Shown piece by piece: positions 50,373 to 60,009 of a stretch of 64,000 bases of DNA (its first letter is position 1; each line of letters starts with the position of its first letter). The notes under the pieces were generated by a model that made no database searches, was not told the DNA's origin, and saw nothing but the letters and a program-made list of their open reading frames with translations. Made by a program: the position numbers and the translations under genes. Source of the stretch: Deltaproteobacteria bacterium GWA2_38_16 (GTDB taxonomy: Bacteria > Bdellovibrionota > JACOXK01 > 2-02-FULL-40-11); NCBI GenBank assembly GCA_001797335.1, contig MGPE01000010.1, positions 1 through 64,000 on the forward strand. Reading direction: 5' to 3'.

Positions 50373-51733
50373 AGAGTTACTTTCTTTATGGCTTTTTCAA
50401 TGAAAGATAATCCTTTTTCATACTGCGCTTGTGTCAAACACCCTCCAGGCAATAAAAATCGAATTTTATATGGCCCTCTGCCACAATAAAATACCATGAT
50501 CCCCTCTTCAAAAGCTTTTAAAATCAGTTCTTTTGTTTTTTCAAGAGAGCCATCTAAAAATTGCCAAGAAACCATGGCTCCAATGGCTCCAATATGAGAA
50601 ACTTTCTCTTCCCCCACTCTTTTTTGCAAATCTTCCAATCCTTTTACCGCCCACTTTTCAAGTTGGGCCAATTTTCCATTTTTTCCAAAAAATTTCTCTT
50701 CTTTTAACCGTTCTATAACTCTTCTTCCAACGGCAAGCGACACCGTACTTCCACAAAAAGTACCTGCTAAAAGACCTGCTTCGGGATTATATTCTTTTGT
50801 GTACAAGGTCACACAATTTTGAAGCATTTTACCCGCTGTTACAATATCCACATATTCTTCTAGCCCTAACTTTTGAAAAGCAAAAAGTTCCCCCGTTCGA
50901 CCCACGGTTTGGATTTCATCTACCCACACAGCAATGTGATTTTCCTTACATATCGTCATCAGTCGTTTAAAAAATTCGGGGGGAGCAGAGTTAAAGCCTC
51001 CTTCTCCTTGAACCAACTCAAATACAAATCCTGAAATTTCTGCTTTATGCTGAGACAAAATTTCTTTTAAAGCCAATTCGCTTTTTTGAATAGATTGAGA
51101 ATCAGTAACATCATAAAAAGGAATATAAAAGGCATCATGATATCGATAAAGCCCTTTTCGATAGGCATCTTGGTCTGTAATATCGGCCATAATTAAGGTT
51201 CGGCCATGAAAACAATTTTTAAAAGCAATAATCTTATGAGCAGGTGTTTTTTTATGGCGAATCACTTTTAATGCATTTTCATTGGCATCGGTTCCGGTGG
51301 GAGCTAACCAGCCATATTGAAGTCTTCCACCTGCTTCTTTAAGAATTGTTTCTAAAAAATCTTTTACTTCAGGGCTTGATTGAAGATTTCCCTGCATCAC
51401 TACATTTTTTGAAGCCGCCTCTACGGCACACCCAACAAGATCAAGATCTGAGTGCCCAAAAAAATGCGTTCCAATGCCTGTAATAAAATCGTATTTAATG
51501 CTCCCATCTATCAGTTCTGCTAAAGGCCCATTACCAAGACCTGAAAAAATAGCCGAATAAAATAGAGGGCGGCCTCTTAAATCCCCAATTTCTTGAGACG
51601 CCTTCGCTAAAATGTCAGAAGTACTCTTTTTAACCCCTTTAATGTCCCCCTTGGCTTTCTTAAGAGAAAGCAAAAGATCCCGTTTTGCGCGTAGATAAGA
51701 GGTGTTTTTAAAAAGAGTTGTTGCAAGAGTCAC
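50369..51733 (-). CDS. Class III aminotransferase (AstC/ArgD-like)
   Basis: 454 residues. Pyridoxal-phosphate enzyme: F-T/I-D-F-x-x-G-I-G-x-x-x-x-G-H, G-T-D-A-N-E-N-A-L-K, A-F-K-N-C-F-H-G-R-T, V-W-V-D-E-I-Q-T-V-G-R-T-G, and V-T-A-G-K-M (cofactor Lys). Larger and more diverged than ArgD. In context it would convert N-succinylornithine to the semialdehyde oxidised by AstD. First gene of the leftward operon; a 4,2-aminotransferase such as diaminobutyrate transaminase is the alternative. Confidence 0.8.
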   Translation of the reverse strand: MTLATTLFKNTSYLRAKRDLLLSLKKAKGDIKGVKKSTSDILAKASQEIGDLRGRPLFYSAIFSGLGNGPLAELIDGSIKYDFITGIGTHFFGHSDLDLVGCAVEAASKNVVMQGNLQSSPEVKDFLETILKEAGGRLQYGWLAPTGTDANENALKVIRHKKTPAHKIIAFKNCFHGRTLIMADITDQDAYRKGLYRYHDAFYIPFYDVTDSQSIQKSELALKEILSQHKAEISGFVFELVQGEGGFNSAPPEFFKRLMTICKENHIAVWVDEIQTVGRTGELFAFQKLGLEEYVDIVTAGKMLQNCVTLYTKEYNPEAGLLAGTFCGSTVSLAVGRRVIERLKEEKFFGKNGKLAQLEKWAVKGLEDLQKRVGEEKVSHIGAIGAMVSWQFLDGSLEKTKELILKAFEEGIMVFYCGRGPYKIRFLLPGGCLTQAQYEKGLSFIEKAIKKVTL

Positions 51734-51761
51734 AATGATTGCTATATATAAGATTTAACTG

Positions 51762-52526
51762 ATGTTATCAATTGAAAAGTCCAAACATTACGCTCTTATT
51801 TTAGTCTGTTTTTTGAGTATTTTACTCCTTTTTGGGTGCTCTTCCAAAGACCTTGCCAATAAAACGGCTGAACAAATTGATTTACAAAAAGCAAAAGATT
51901 TTCAAAAGGCAGGGCGCTACGATTTAGCCCTAGAACGTTTTGAAACCATTAAAAATAAATACCCTTTAAGTCCTGAAGCTACAGAAGCAGAACTCGAAAT
52001 TGCAGAAACATATTATCTTCAAGGGTCTTATGTGGAAGCCTTGGCATCTTTTCAATCTTTTAAAGATTTGCATCCTACCCATAATCGCGTCGATTTTGCT
52101 GCTTTTCGAGTGGGCATGGGCCATTATCAACAACTCCCAGATACCATCGATAGAGATTTGACAGTAGCCTCAAAAGCCGTGGATGCCTTTAACGATTTTT
52201 TAGGTTTTTATCCAAAATCAACCTATGTTTCGGAAGCCAGAGAAAAGCAAAAAGAATGCCTTATAAAACTTGGCGATAAAGAATATTACATTGGATATTT
52301 TTATTTTAAAAGAAAGCTTTATTCTTCGGCCATTGGTCGCTTTAAAATTATTTTACAAAAATATAGAAACTTAGGCTTAGATGAAAAAACTCTTTTTCAT
52401 CTAGGCATGTGCTATTATTATACCGATAAAAAAGCTGAAGCAAAAAATACACTCACGACATTTTTAAAACAATACCCACAGTCACCTTTTGCTTCTGAAG
52501 CCAATGTAGTATTAAGTAAAATTTAG
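51762..52526 (+). CDS. bamD: Outer-membrane assembly lipoprotein BamD
   Basis: 254 residues. Signal peptide with lipobox L-L-F-G-C26, then five TPR pairs; K-A-K-D-F-Q-K-A-G-R-Y-D-L-A, A-E-L-E-I-A-E-T-Y-Y and Y-I-G-Y-F-Y-F-K-R-K match BamD/YfiO. Part of the BAM complex. It is divergent from the aminotransferase gene with only 28 bases between the starts. Confidence 0.93.
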   Translation: MLSIEKSKHYALILVCFLSILLLFGCSSKDLANKTAEQIDLQKAKDFQKAGRYDLALERFETIKNKYPLSPEATEAELEIAETYYLQGSYVEALASFQSFKDLHPTHNRVDFAAFRVGMGHYQQLPDTIDRDLTVASKAVDAFNDFLGFYPKSTYVSEAREKQKECLIKLGDKEYYIGYFYFKRKLYSSAIGRFKIILQKYRNLGLDEKTLFHLGMCYYYTDKKAEAKNTLTTFLKQYPQSPFASEANVVLSKI

Positions 52527-52527
52527 C

Positions 52528-53241
52528 GTGACAACTTATCTTCACTATTTGGATGTCGTTAAAGAAAAACTCAAAGAAAAAAATTACCCTGAAGCAGAAA
52601 AACATTTAGCCTTTGCCTTAAGAGAAAATAAAAATGGGTATGAAGCCTTTTATCTTTTGGGCACTTCTTATCATGACCAAGGAAAATTCGATCGTGCCAT
52701 CAGTGCTTATAAAAAAGCCCTGCTTTTAAAACCTAATTTCACAGAAGCCGCTTTGAGTCTTTCTATCCTCTATAACGATTTGGGTCGTTATGAAGAAGGT
52801 CGTCTCGTGTTTAATCGGGCTAAAAGCCAAGTGTCTTCTACAGAAGATATCCAAGATTCTTATATTTATGAACAGTTGGCAGAAAAACATTTAGAACTGG
52901 GCACACTCTATGAAAAATATCTTCGTTTTGAAGATGCCAAGGAAGAATATAATAAAGCCCTAAAGCTCACTCCGCAAAATCCAGAAGTTTCTTTACATAT
53001 GGCTCGCCTCTATGAAAAACAAGGAAATTTTCAAGAATCCATGAAAGAACTTAAAAAATTAAAAACCATAGATCCTACATATGTTCCTGCTTTGATCCGA
53101 CTGGGGCTTTCTTATTATGCCCAAGGACGAATGATTGACGCCGTTCAGGAATGGGAAAAAGTGCTGGATATTGACCACAAAAACTCAGATGCCCTCATGT
53201 ATCTCGACATGGCCCAAAAAGCCACGACAACGACGGTTTAA
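52528..53241 (+). CDS. TPR-repeat protein
   Basis: 237 residues, GTG start one base after the bamD stop. At least five canonical tetratricopeptide repeats (for example Y-L-L-G-T-S-Y-H-D-Q-G-K-F-D-R-A and V-S-L-H-M-A-R-L-Y-E-K-Q-G-N-F). No signal peptide, so cytosolic. The last 31 bases recur, with three changes, at the end of the following ATPase gene. Confidence 0.9.
   Translation: MTTYLHYLDVVKEKLKEKNYPEAEKHLAFALRENKNGYEAFYLLGTSYHDQGKFDRAISAYKKALLLKPNFTEAALSLSILYNDLGRYEEGRLVFNRAKSQVSSTEDIQDSYIYEQLAEKHLELGTLYEKYLRFEDAKEEYNKALKLTPQNPEVSLHMARLYEKQGNFQESMKELKKLKTIDPTYVPALIRLGLSYYAQGRMIDAVQEWEKVLDIDHKNSDALMYLDMAQKATTTTV
53211..53241 (+). repeat. 31-bp repeat, copy 1 (end of TPR gene)
   Basis: Begins GGCCCAAAAAGCCACGA and ends TTTAA. 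28 of 31 bases match 54650-54680. The stop codon TAA is the last triplet in both. Confidence 0.85.
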
Positions 53242-53348
53242 AATACCTGAATTTTAGCCATTTATTTAAAACTTATACCTTGATTTTTGTCCAAAATTAT
53301 GCCATTATTAGTCTAATTATTATCCATTTCTTGCTATAACTTATTGAA

Positions 53349-54680
53349 ATGAAAAGAGATTTAATAAATACACTTTTAGAGTGGTCGAAATCCAAAGATA
53401 GAAAACCTATTCTTATAAGAGGGGCTAGGCAAGTTGGAAAATCCTGGCTTATCAGAGAACTTGGAAAAAATTTTTCACACTACATTGAACTTAACTTTGA
53501 AGAAAATCCCTCTCTTGAAAGTTTCTTTAAAGGAAATCTTGATCCAAAAGAAATTACGACACAGCTTTCCAATTATCTTGGAATCCCCATTATCCCTGGA
53601 AAAACTCTTTTATTTTTTGATGAAATACAGGCCTGTCCCCGCGCCATTACTGCTCTTCGCTATTTCTACGAAAAAATGCCCGATCTCCATACCATTGGAG
53701 CTGGATCTCTTATTGAATTTGAGCTTCAACATATATCAACACCCGTAGGCCGTATTGATAACCTCTATCTCTATCCCATGTCATTTGGTGAATTTCTTGT
53801 AGCAATGGGGCGAGAAAATTTGAGGAATCAGTTAAAAACAAATATTACACAAACATTACCTGATGCCCTTCACCAACAGCTTCTTTCTTTTGTCCGAGAC
53901 TATACAATCATTGGAGGAATGCCGGCGGTTATCAAAAAATATATTGAAACCCAAAATGTTCAGGAATGCCAAAAAATTCAAACGGGCCTCATCGAAACAT
54001 TCCAAAAAGATTTCATTAAATATGCCAAAAGAGCTCAAATTAAATATCTACGTCTTCTTTTTGAAGCAATCCCTTTACAGTTAGGAAATAAATTTACCTA
54101 TAGTCATATTTCACAAGAAATTAAGAGTCGTGAATTTTCGACAGCTCTTGATTTACTAGAGATGGCAGGTGTTGCACACCGAGTTTACTATTCCAGTTGT
54201 GCAGGTATTCCTCTAGGAGCCATGGTAGATTTAAAAAAATTTAAAGTCATGTTTTTTGATATCGGGCTAGCCCAAAGAATTCTTGGAATTGATATCAAAC
54301 CACTTTTTTTAACCCCCGACATCACCCCTATCAATAAAGGAGCCCTTGCTGAATTATTAGTAGGGCTTGAATTCATGGCCTATAGTGACCCCTATCAAAA
54401 AGCCAAGCTTCATTATTGGCAACGTGAAAAACGAGGCTCACAAAGTGAAGTAGATTACGTAATAAGTCTTTTTAATCAAATTATTCCTGTCGAAGTAAAA
54501 AGTGGATCTCATGGACGGCTTTATAGCCTACATCGTTTTATTGAAGAAAAGAAAGCTAAGTATGGAATTAAAATCTCTAAAAACACTTATACTTCTTTAA
54601 AAAAAGTTATAGAAGTTCCTTTTTATGGTATTGAAAGCATTCTCGCCACGGCCCAAAAAGCCACGATGACGACGATTTAA
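53349..54680 (+). CDS. AAA_14/DUF4143 ATP-binding protein
   Basis: 443 residues. Walker A G-A-R-Q-V-G-K-S (25-32), Walker B L-L-F-F-D-E-I-Q, and the DUF4143 C-terminal domain (E-V-D-Y-V-I, P-V-E-V-K-S-G, a nuclease-like D/E-x-K core at about 395-405). Such proteins are widely and horizontally spread and are often single genes. It is flanked by copies of the 31-base repeat and overlaps the stop of the leftward lipoprotein by four bases. Confidence 0.9.
   Translation: MKRDLINTLLEWSKSKDRKPILIRGARQVGKSWLIRELGKNFSHYIELNFEENPSLESFFKGNLDPKEITTQLSNYLGIPIIPGKTLLFFDEIQACPRAITALRYFYEKMPDLHTIGAGSLIEFELQHISTPVGRIDNLYLYPMSFGEFLVAMGRENLRNQLKTNITQTLPDALHQQLLSFVRDYTIIGGMPAVIKKYIETQNVQECQKIQTGLIETFQKDFIKYAKRAQIKYLRLLFEAIPLQLGNKFTYSHISQEIKSREFSTALDLLEMAGVAHRVYYSSCAGIPLGAMVDLKKFKVMFFDIGLAQRILGIDIKPLFLTPDITPINKGALAELLVGLEFMAYSDPYQKAKLHYWQREKRGSQSEVDYVISLFNQIIPVEVKSGSHGRLYSLHRFIEEKKAKYGIKISKNTYTSLKKVIEVPFYGIESILATAQKATMTTI
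54650..54680 (+). repeat. 31-bp repeat, copy 2 (end of ATPase gene)
   Basis: 28/31 match to 53211-53241; both encode the C-termini of two unrelated proteins, ending A-Q-K-A-T-(T/M)-T-T-(V/I). Confidence 0.85.
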
Positions 54681-57600
54681 TGAGATACTATTCTGGTCCA
54701 ACTATTCCCATCTTGAGAAGTTATTACTTGAAATAGATTATCTCCAAGTCTTTTAATTTCCTGTATAACCTTTCCATCATTCAAGAAGATGGTTATTTCA
54801 TCTATGGTAGAGCCGGGAATCCCTCCTGAAATAGACCATTCTGCTTCCTGCTCCATTCCTTCTGCTATAGGATACTTTGGAGGTATTTTTAATACATTGA
54901 CCGCTGAAATCTTAGAGGGGTTAATTTTAATAAGAACACCTGTATTCTTACCGCTTATTCCCGTCGCATATTGCGTAGCAAAAGAAAGATCAGAGGTAGA
55001 TGAAACAAAGGTGCTTCCACCCCATGGCCTACCCCCTGGATGAGCCATCAATTTGTGAACTCTACCCCATGTCATATCTATATGGTCTAGTAAATTTTTA
55101 TAAAATCTGTCTTCCGTTCGCCCCATGTTGGTTTGATGAGCTCTTTGCATAGCTTTTTCAGGAGAAACTCCTCTACGAACATGTTCTTGGGATCTGAGTG
55201 ATAACTGAAGGTGCGGATCAACACTGTCTCCCTTCATAATGGCTATTGCTTTCTGTTCATCAAAATCATTGATACGCTTAGCTCTATACAGTGGAGCATC
55301 AGATTGATGGAAACGCCCTGGAGGAGGACTTCTTAAAGGAACTTTTTTGGGCAAAGGTCCCTTATAGGCATTTAATAGGGGCCTTGAAGCTGAAGGGGAA
55401 GATTCGGGAATTTCTTTTAAAATCTTTGGCGATGTGGGGGGAATTCGAGCTGAATTTTCTACAACAAGGCTTTCTTCTGCCACCTTTGCTCCTCCTTTGA
55501 GAATTTGATTTCTGGCTGCAGAAAGTGCTACTTTTCCAACTCCAGAAACTATTGCAACCCCCATTGCTGCTCCAAAAACCTCATCTGCATGTTGTTTTGC
55601 TATTTCTGCCGCTTGTTCGGGATCACGAATAGCAAGCTTTGGATCTTCAGATTTTTTGATTCTCTCCCAAGACGCCTGTGGATCAGAGACAAAAGCAGTC
55701 GTTTTAAAAACATCTATAATCATATCATACACAGCTTGACTACCAGAATAAGAGGGCCCTGCTATTGCAAACCCTATATACTTACTATTGGGATGATGAA
55801 AGACAGGATCACCATAAGTTTTAAGAGTGTTGGTCATATCTTTAAATAGTTTTTGTACGCTATTACTCTCTTTTGGATTAAGCTGTGCATATTTTAAAAA
55901 TATGAAATAAGCCTTAATTAAAATTTCGCGATGAACATTTTGAGGCTCAAATCGAGCGGAAGCTGGAGCTGGTTGAACTCCCAGTTCTTGAAATAAGGGA
56001 GGAAGTTCTTGAGAAGAAATCAACTCTTCAAAAAAAATGGAATGGACATCTTTCATGACATCCCATCCTTGATCAATCCCATCTAAAAAGAATCGAACTT
56101 TTTTCAAAAATTGAACTTCTTCGGAAGTCTGAGCATCTTCTCCAAATAGAATGTCTGAAAGAATTTTTTGATCTGTAGCACTAAGATCATAGCTTTGAAC
56201 ACCCTCATCAGATACATCCTCTAAAATGGTATCTTGAAATTCTTGATACAGTGGAGACCAGCTGTTTCGATCTTCGGTGTAAATATACATACTCCCCCAG
56301 CTCATGAGGGCATTAGCCATCACTTCTTCTTGATTGGGCTGATATCCGGCTGGAAAAGGCTGGCGACTGAAAGGAAAGTTTGAATTTTGAACTAAAATTT
56401 CCCCTTTTTTATTTCTAAATCCACCTTGTGAGTCACTCCCAAACTGAGCATACGCAGGATTTAAAATAAGATGAGAAAAATAGCCCGGACGATAAAGTGC
56501 AAGAGTTCCTGGAGAGGTGTCTTCCCACCATGCATATTCGGAAAATAAAAAGGGAGGGGCAGGTAAACTTCCTTGAATAAGCGATCCATCTAAAACAGCT
56601 TTTTGGACAGGTGTACACTTATAACAATCATATTCTTTTGCATTTGGAGCAATGTCTAAGCCCTGATAATAAAGAGGGACAGAAATAGCCACTTCATCCT
56701 GAGGGGTAATGGCTTCGCGATCTAAAGCTCTCTCTTCGATATAACGATCTTGGGCCTCTTTAGAAAGCTCAGAAAACAAAACAAATGTGACCACGCTAAA
56801 AGGGCCTTGAGAAGCAACTGTCTTTAAAGGGTGAAAAGGCCCCTGGATATAAAACAAGGGGGCTCCTGCGGCATCCTTTAAAGAAAACCGCATACCTTCT
56901 CTATATCTTTCAAGAATAGGGCCACCTCTAAAATATAAATTGTCTAGCGGAAATTGAATTTGGATCTTATCTCCCACCACATGCTCGGAAGAATAGTAAT
57001 CTGTAGAATTCAGTCCGTAGTTTTGAAATTTTTTATCAAAATCATCTTTCTTTATTTCAAAAGTGGCATATACATCGTGGGCATCTTTTTTGGTGTGGGG
57101 CCATTCAAAGGGAAGAAATGAAATATGCGCTTTTCTTAAGTCTTCTAACTCAAGAGCAATAACATGATATTGATCCGCTCGTAAATCATCAGAAAATGTA
57201 ATTTCAATAACTGAATGCTCTGTATCTTTAGTAACTGTGGCTCCACTCACTGGTACAAAGATACTATTTTCCTGCTTCCATACAGAAATAGAACTCTTTT
57301 CAATTTCTTTTGGCTTAAGAGTTTGAAGCACTATACGGATAGAATTAATTTCTGTAGGAATGGTAACAATCGGGCCTCCGGCTTCAAACAAATGAGAGGC
57401 TCCAAGTTTATGCCTTACTTGAATGGTACTCACAAATGAAACCATGGATTCTACTAAAGCCGCACCTTGCAAAACTCCAGGCTCTCCTGCATCTGAAGCT
57501 TCTTGGGCCACTTGCTTCTTAATGTTTTCTTCTTGCTTATCTAAAAAAGAATTAAAGTTGTTCTGTGTTTCAAAGAGTTTACGTAAAGGAGCTAACGCTC

Positions 57601-58849
57601 CATTTAAAAAGGGATTCGTTGTATAGATGCATGTGTTTTTCCCTTCTTGTGCCTGGATAACTTTAATTTCACTAACGTAAATGGACAAAAATTCTCTCAG
57701 ATTTTGAAGGTCTTCAGAATGCCTCTCACTATACTGCTGAAATACGTCCATAAGATTATTGGGAAAAGAAAGATTCCCCGCTGCAGTCATGGGCACAATA
57801 TTTAAAATATGAGCAGACAAACTTAAAAGAGCTGAATCTATCACAAATTCTTTTTGGCAATCAGAGATGAGATTAAAAATTTTTGGCTCATCTCCCCAAA
57901 AACCAACTACATAAAAAACAGAAGATGAGATGTTTTCTAAAACAAAATCCCCTTTATTATTTTTTTCAATGCTTAATTCCGTTACTTTTCTCCCCTCCCA
58001 ATCATAAAAACTAAAATTTATGCCCTCTAGTATAGCAATGTCTTTCTCTGAATGTACTGTTACCGTATAGAGAGAACCCGAAGGCTCTCCTGTGATTGCC
58101 CTTTCTTCTCGAATTTTTTTTGCACGTTCTTGAGAAGATAGCTCTAAGAGTTTAGCGTACTCTGGAGCTTGAGGGGAGAGAAGTTTTTTAATTTCTCCCG
58201 TAATTTTTTCTTTTATTGCCCCGTCAAATTTTTGATTTTCTTTAAGATCATCAACTATTTTTTGAACAACTTCAGGCAAAGTCTGTCCAGAAGAAAAAAG
58301 TTGACTGATGGCAGCTTGAAGTAAATCTCGTCTACCGATATTAGATCCCACTCCCAGCTGCTCAGAAACTATTTGTTTTTTCTCTGAAATATTATCAGAG
58401 GTAATGGAACCACCACCAAGCACCATTTCTGCCACAAGGGTTGAGGGGATATCTATAGAGCTTTCTTTTTTTCCTGGTATGATGGACTCTACTAACTTAA
58501 GTGTTCCTTCTTTAAGCTCTCCCGAGGATTCATCTCGATATTGCCCTTCAACCACCACCAAAACCGATCCAGAAAATCCCTCTGGAAATATCAGGCGATA
58601 TTGCCCCTCATTATTCAAAACTGTCGAAGTTAACAAAAGACGCTGCACCCCCGTTGTCTCTAAGTGATAGACTGTTATTTTTGATCCTTGTACAAAAGGC
58701 CCTTTTACTGCATATCCGTACAGTTCAGGGGGAGTAGCGGTTTGCGAAGGACTAGACTGACTTGTACCGTCGCCTCCCCCTCCACACCCTAGGATGCTCA
58801 AAATACTTAGACACACAAAGATGATGAGAAATTTATGTAATAAATTCAT
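54677..58849 (-). CDS. 1,390-residue lipoprotein with C-terminal ART-like domain
   Basis: From the ATG at 58849; a TTG upstream is possible. Lipobox L-G-C-G-G-G-G; N-terminal beta domain (about 40-150, T-V-Y-H-L-E-T, carboxypeptidase-regulatory-like); middle Ig-like strands (560-760) and helices. The C-terminal 200 residues carry the three motifs of ADP-ribosyltransferases: Y-R1189-A, F-V-S-S-T-S-D (around 1281-1287) and E-Q-E-A-E-W (around 1333-1338) (numbered from 58849). Secreted toxin or polymorphic-toxin-like surface protein is inferred. Its end overlaps the ATPase gene by four bases. Confidence 0.65.
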   Translation of the reverse strand: MNLLHKFLIIFVCLSILSILGCGGGGDGTSQSSPSQTATPPELYGYAVKGPFVQGSKITVYHLETTGVQRLLLTSTVLNNEGQYRLIFPEGFSGSVLVVVEGQYRDESSGELKEGTLKLVESIIPGKKESSIDIPSTLVAEMVLGGGSITSDNISEKKQIVSEQLGVGSNIGRRDLLQAAISQLFSSGQTLPEVVQKIVDDLKENQKFDGAIKEKITGEIKKLLSPQAPEYAKLLELSSQERAKKIREERAITGEPSGSLYTVTVHSEKDIAILEGINFSFYDWEGRKVTELSIEKNNKGDFVLENISSSVFYVVGFWGDEPKIFNLISDCQKEFVIDSALLSLSAHILNIVPMTAAGNLSFPNNLMDVFQQYSERHSEDLQNLREFLSIYVSEIKVIQAQEGKNTCIYTTNPFLNGALAPLRKLFETQNNFNSFLDKQEENIKKQVAQEASDAGEPGVLQGAALVESMVSFVSTIQVRHKLGASHLFEAGGPIVTIPTEINSIRIVLQTLKPKEIEKSSISVWKQENSIFVPVSGATVTKDTEHSVIEITFSDDLRADQYHVIALELEDLRKAHISFLPFEWPHTKKDAHDVYATFEIKKDDFDKKFQNYGLNSTDYYSSEHVVGDKIQIQFPLDNLYFRGGPILERYREGMRFSLKDAAGAPLFYIQGPFHPLKTVASQGPFSVVTFVLFSELSKEAQDRYIEERALDREAITPQDEVAISVPLYYQGLDIAPNAKEYDCYKCTPVQKAVLDGSLIQGSLPAPPFLFSEYAWWEDTSPGTLALYRPGYFSHLILNPAYAQFGSDSQGGFRNKKGEILVQNSNFPFSRQPFPAGYQPNQEEVMANALMSWGSMYIYTEDRNSWSPLYQEFQDTILEDVSDEGVQSYDLSATDQKILSDILFGEDAQTSEEVQFLKKVRFFLDGIDQGWDVMKDVHSIFFEELISSQELPPLFQELGVQPAPASARFEPQNVHREILIKAYFIFLKYAQLNPKESNSVQKLFKDMTNTLKTYGDPVFHHPNSKYIGFAIAGPSYSGSQAVYDMIIDVFKTTAFVSDPQASWERIKKSEDPKLAIRDPEQAAEIAKQHADEVFGAAMGVAIVSGVGKVALSAARNQILKGGAKVAEESLVVENSARIPPTSPKILKEIPESSPSASRPLLNAYKGPLPKKVPLRSPPPGRFHQSDAPLYRAKRINDFDEQKAIAIMKGDSVDPHLQLSLRSQEHVRRGVSPEKAMQRAHQTNMGRTEDRFYKNLLDHIDMTWGRVHKLMAHPGGRPWGGSTFVSSTSDLSFATQYATGISGKNTGVLIKINPSKISAVNVLKIPPKYPIAEGMEQEAEWSISGGIPGSTIDEITIFLNDGKVIQEIKRLGDNLFQVITSQDGNSWTRIVSH

Positions 58850-58894
58850 ACAACAAACCAAAAAACGTTCTACTTTTTATATTCTACCATGAGC

Positions 58895-59848
58895 TTATTT
58901 AACTTCAATCAAAGCGGTTCCAGTATAACTCATCCAATCACGTTCACTTCCAAAAGCAACATCATGACAGGCGTTGGGAGCACCTATGTTTATTTGTCTC
59001 TGCCCAAGTTCATATAAAGTATCATTATCACCAAACTTTGCTTTAATAGTAATAGCGATGGGATCTTTGAGTTCTCCTGTATAATTATTGGGATATGTCT
59101 GCCGCCAAGGCAAACTTGCAAAGCCATGCTGGGAAAGAACTTGAAGGTGTGGCTTATTGTCACTTGGAAAATACTCTGTCGTATTGCTTTGAGATAATTG
59201 CTGATTAGCTCCATCTTTTAAATAAAGAGTTACCCTTTTAGGTTTATCACTATCTTTCTCAAAATTTGTATAAATTCTAAATGCTAAAGTAGGTGGATAT
59301 TCAGAATATGAATCATCAATGTAATAACAGTATTTTACTGTATAGCTAAAAGAAATTTTGGGTGCCGTGGTAGAATCATTACCACTGCTCCCTCCATTGT
59401 TAGTCCCTCCATTCGGAGAACCACCATCACTATTACTTCCTCCACCATCACCATTATCTCCTTCATCGCTATCTTCATCATCGGTACCAGGGAAAGGATC
59501 TGGGGGAGGAGAAGAACCATTTCCACTTCCACTTCCACTTCCACTGCCGCCACCACTTCCACCACCGCCACTCCCTCCACCTCCACCGCCACCACTTCCT
59601 ACTCCCGGATCATCTAAGGAAGGGGCCCAGGGATCTGAACCTTCTTTTGGAGGATCATCGGGTTGAATATTTCCATTTCCACTGGCTATTAAATCTATTG
59701 TATTTGCCCCTTTCAAAAGAGCAACGCTGCCACTTGAAATAGAATGGCTTTCCAAAAAAGAATTTTCTTCCTCATTCCCACAAGAAAGAATAAAAAAAGC
59801 CATCCCGACATTTAAAATCAATAAACAATAAAAATTAAGTTTTTTCAT
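58895..59848 (-). CDS. Gly/Ser-rich lipoprotein
   Basis: 317 residues. Lipobox L-S-C, then about 120 residues of G-S-G-G-G / S-G-S-G / D-E-D and N-G-G repeats, an extended linker, then a beta domain of about 150 residues with three Cys (K-Y-C-Y-Y, N-A-C). The linker would lift the domain off the outer membrane. The C-rich DNA repeat is prone to length variation. No family recognised. Confidence 0.7.
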   Translation of the reverse strand: MKKLNFYCLLILNVGMAFFILSCGNEEENSFLESHSISSGSVALLKGANTIDLIASGNGNIQPDDPPKEGSDPWAPSLDDPGVGSGGGGGGGSGGGGSGGGSGSGSGSGNGSSPPPDPFPGTDDEDSDEGDNGDGGGSNSDGGSPNGGTNNGGSSGNDSTTAPKISFSYTVKYCYYIDDSYSEYPPTLAFRIYTNFEKDSDKPKRVTLYLKDGANQQLSQSNTTEYFPSDNKPHLQVLSQHGFASLPWRQTYPNNYTGELKDPIAITIKAKFGDNDTLYELGQRQINIGAPNACHDVAFGSERDWMSYTGTALIEVK

Positions 59849-59904
59849 CGAATACTTAAATTATACCCCTAGATATTCATTTTTAAAAGTGGGGGGAAAA
59901 TAAA

Positions 59905-59923
59905 ATTATTAAAATCTCATTAA
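59905..59923 (+). repeat. 19-bp direct repeat, copy 1
   Basis: ATTATTAAAATCTCATTAA, identical to 62860-62878. The interval holds exactly the lipoprotein/metalloprotease gene pair. Confidence 0.6.
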
Positions 59924-60009
59924 TTTTTTAAAATCCAGCAGTTTAAAATTTAAGAATAATTTTTTTGTGGTATACTATAATTATTATTGTACGTAAGTGG
60001 AGTTATGTA

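Noticed and set aside
59335-59666. Two long frames of Val/Pro/Leu repeats opposite the Gly-rich lipoprotein
   Set aside because: They are frame shadows of the repetitive Gly/Ser coding DNA.
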